Notes under the pieces: generated by a model
Database searches by the model: none
Told to the model about the DNA's origin: nothing
What the model saw: only the letters and a program-made list of their open reading frames with translations
From: Mallotus nudiflorus
Taxonomy: Eukaryota > Streptophyta > Magnoliopsida > Malpighiales > Euphorbiaceae
Reading direction: 5' to 3'
DNA length: 64,000 nucleotides
Assembly (NCBI GenBank): GCA_947683625.1
Contig: CANTUR010000925.1
Span: 248,001-312,000, forward strand
Shown here: positions 61,568 to 64,000 of the stretch, piece after piece
Layout of the letters: every line of letters begins with the position of its first letter
Numbering within the stretch: the first letter of the stretch is position 1
Made by a program: the position numbers and the translations under genes

Positions 61568-61573
61568 TTTTTT
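61568..61573 (+). terminator. RNA polymerase III terminator
   Basis: A run of six T directly after the last base of the tRNA-Ile gene, the standard pol III stop signal. Confidence 0.85.
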
Positions 61574-64000
61574 GTACACTTTTTTTCGAATAAAGGAAAT
61601 TAAATTATTATTATTATTATTATTTGCAAGTTTCATAAATATCAGATCAATCGATACATAATAATTCTAATTCAAAAACTTTCTATTCTTTTATTATTAT
61701 AAATTGAGAAACGATAGTACATATTTGATACTGAATCTTCCAATTATATTATTAAAAGTTTGATCCTTAGAGCAGACAACAATCTTGACTAATACAAATT
61801 ACTAACATAAAGTTTTACTAAAATTAACCAAACAATAAGTTGCGAAGAAAAACTTGCTCAGAATAACAAAAAAAATGAGTGCATTTTCTTACCTTCTTTT
61901 TCAAGGCAGGAAATGGGGATGGGTCCAAATAATTGAACATGGGTTTCGACAGGGGGCACTGCAAGACATGATAGTTCATCAACAAAGGATGGGAAAATTT
62001 TATTTCATTACACTTCAATGAAGAAAAAGCAAAGCAACTTCACAATAGAACGACAAAAATTAAGAAAAAAATATTAATAATTATTGTTTCAAGTGGTGAA
62101 TAATTTCAATTTTCTTAAATAATACTTTAAATTTAAGTTTTATACAGAATTTTAATTTTTTTTACAGAGTTTCTTCAGTTCGATTATAAAATAATTAAAC
62201 ATAGGTATTGAATATTAAAAATATTCAATAAAAAAAAAACTCCTTTTGAGGGAAGTTGGTCCCTATCCACAAAATTGAAAATTGGAAGGTGAAGTGATTA
62301 GACCGGTTGGGAATCTAACATTAATTAGTGGAGCCACTGGAAAAATCACTGAAACGCCATGCTTGGTTTCTTTCTCACTATCTCTACGAGAAAGCTTTTG
62401 CTTGTCTGTCATAAATACTAAAATCTTTATGCCTATATCGAATAAAAAAAAAAAAAAAATTATTTATTCATTTAGATTTTAGCTTAATTTATATGCAGTG
62501 TTTTTTTGAATGTCTAATCAATTTTTAAAATTTAGCCCAATTAAGGAACCTGTTTGTTAAGTACTTTTAGCTTGATTTTCTTCTACAAAAACAGCCTTTA
62601 GCACTTTAAAAAAGATGAAGTCAAAAGCTTGGGATCTGCCAAGTCCAGCTCAAACTCAATCCAACATCTCATCATTTTCTATCCAGTTTTTTATCAGAAA
62701 AGCATATTTGCTTTTCAATTATTAAAATTTAAAAATGTATTATTTACTAAAGTGAAGAAATTGAATTAAATGGAATCTGTCGATAAATTACTTGAATAGA
62801 GTTTGAAACCTTATAAGTTTTTAAAAAGAAGGTAAACTTTCACATCTAAATTTTATCTTGCATATTTTAATTTTATTTTTTTCCTATTATATGTATAATT
62901 TTTTTTTTATTACGCATATAAATTCAAATTTTTTTTATTTTATTGATAAAATAAAAAAAATTAAATTTATACGTGTGAAAAAAATAGAATATATTATTAT
63001 ATATATATATTATATATATATATATATATTAATAAGAATAGTATAGATTTTAATTTGGGATATTGGAAGTTGATGTGGTACCCTAGTTCTCTAACTAATT
63101 GATGACAAGCAATAGGTGGGTCTTCCATTATAAATTCTGATGTATTTATCCATCAAATCAAAGAAATAAAAATAATAAAAAAATTGTCACTTCAGACATT
63201 TTATTTTTGTGGAAGGGAGTGGCAAAGGGACAGTGATGAACCGATGATAATGCTTGAGATGGTCCTTGAAGAGGTCCACTTGTTTCAATGACCCATCCTT
63301 TTCCCATGATTATAACACCATCTTTAATGGGAGCAATTTTGGAAGTATATTATTTTTTTTGACACAGGAAGTATATTATTATTTGATGTAATTAAATGTG
63401 TAAAATTTAAGAAAAAAATTAGTCAAGTTGAATTTAACTAAAAAAATTAAATATTAATTTTTTATTAACCTAAATTAGGCTCTAATATAACTTAAATTTT
63501 AGAATTAGAGTTTGAATTTTCCTTTTTTTTTTTAGCATAAAAAAATATTAATCCTAAACTTTAGGCTCAATATCAACGCATTGTTTCACACTCATTATAA
63601 AAGGAAATGAATATAAAGTTTTGAGTTGAAAAATTGGGTGGCCCTCAAATAGTAATAATTAGAGACCCAGGTTGGCTGATTTTTATTTTTTCTCATTTTC
63701 CTTTACAGAAATTGATTTTAGGTTATGATTTGTGTTGGGTCACTAAAGCTTGACTTTGGTGTTACTAAAAAACAACCCTGCCATACCAAATTGCACATTG
63801 CAAAGGTACTTTGTTCAGATTTCTTTTTGATAAGACATTTCAATATTTAACTTGCGGCAAAATTGAGAAAAAAAATGATGATTTTTAAATGGGCAAACTA
63901 GAATTGAATTATAAATTATAAAATTATAAAATTATTGTTATAAAATAGAAAAAATTATAAATTCGGTGTCTCAATTTTGTGATTTTTTATTTAAATATTT
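61574..64000. other. Intergenic, AT-rich, no gene seen
   Basis: No coding pattern recognised. Contains ATT repeats at about 61606-61624, a poly-A run near 62444-62458 and TA runs at 62996-63030. Short frames here have A/T-driven composition only. Confidence 0.5.

Noticed and set aside
1..64000. CRISPR array or bacterial operon structure
   Set aside because: No regularly spaced repeats with unique spacers exist; the window is plainly a plant nuclear genome.

Overview
This is AT-rich nuclear DNA from a plant, almost certainly a eudicot. The evidence is plant-only transcription-factor families (an ABI4-type AP2/ERF, a LOB-domain protein, a trihelix protein), a BAHD acyltransferase, a eukaryotic tRNA-Ile(AAU), GT-AG introns, Ty3/gypsy retrotransposons with long LTRs, and abundant TA, TTA and poly-T simple repeats. 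I do not assign a species.

Layout. 1-3.65 kb: 5' half of a decayed Ty3/gypsy element on the minus strand (LTR, primer-binding site, gag, protease, RT/RNase H), cut by the window edge. 7.9-9.0 kb: an intact intronless ABI4-like gene (minus), with a hairpin-rich 3' flank, a uORF-bearing leader and an inverted repeat in its promoter. 12.7-34.7 kb: a graveyard of decayed genes and transposon pieces. It holds a small ORF with an RNase H1/viroplasmin-type domain, a plant-mobile-domain (PMD) pseudogene, an F-box pseudogene, a B3-like fragment and a FAR1/MULE-type pseudogene. Three ~3.2 kb LTRs of one family punctuate it. Two of these are nested in opposite orientation inside the PMD pseudogene, and one sits inside the B3-like locus; all look like solo LTRs with 5-bp target-site duplications. 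34.7-44.4 kb: gene-poor, with an ~875 bp element built as a long inverted repeat. 44.4-45.8 kb: intact BAHD acyltransferase (minus) with a MITE-like inverted repeat just upstream. 46.3-57.1 kb: no convincing gene; simple repeats and SINE-like repeats. 57.1-60.0 kb: an ASIL/ENAP-type trihelix gene (plus) whose frame is broken by single-base indels although its intron and tiny last exon are intact. 60.8-61.6 kb: intact LBD21-like gene (minus), head-to-head with a tRNA-Ile gene (plus). 61.6-64 kb: AT-rich with no gene seen.

The three genes that look functional (ABI4-like, BAHD, LBD21-like) are single-exon, on the minus strand and far apart; nothing suggests they act as a cluster. ABI4 and ASIL-type trihelix proteins both act in seed/seedling programmes in Arabidopsis, but their presence 48 kb apart is most simply chance.

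I found no new multi-gene system. The best material is structural: a fully resolvable nested LTR insertion, a 713-codon transposase-like frame broken only by stop codons with no indels, clustered hairpins and an AUGA uORF around ABI4, and a long inverted repeat able to form dsRNA. All coordinates and motifs were read by eye. Family assignments rest on recognised motifs, not database searches.
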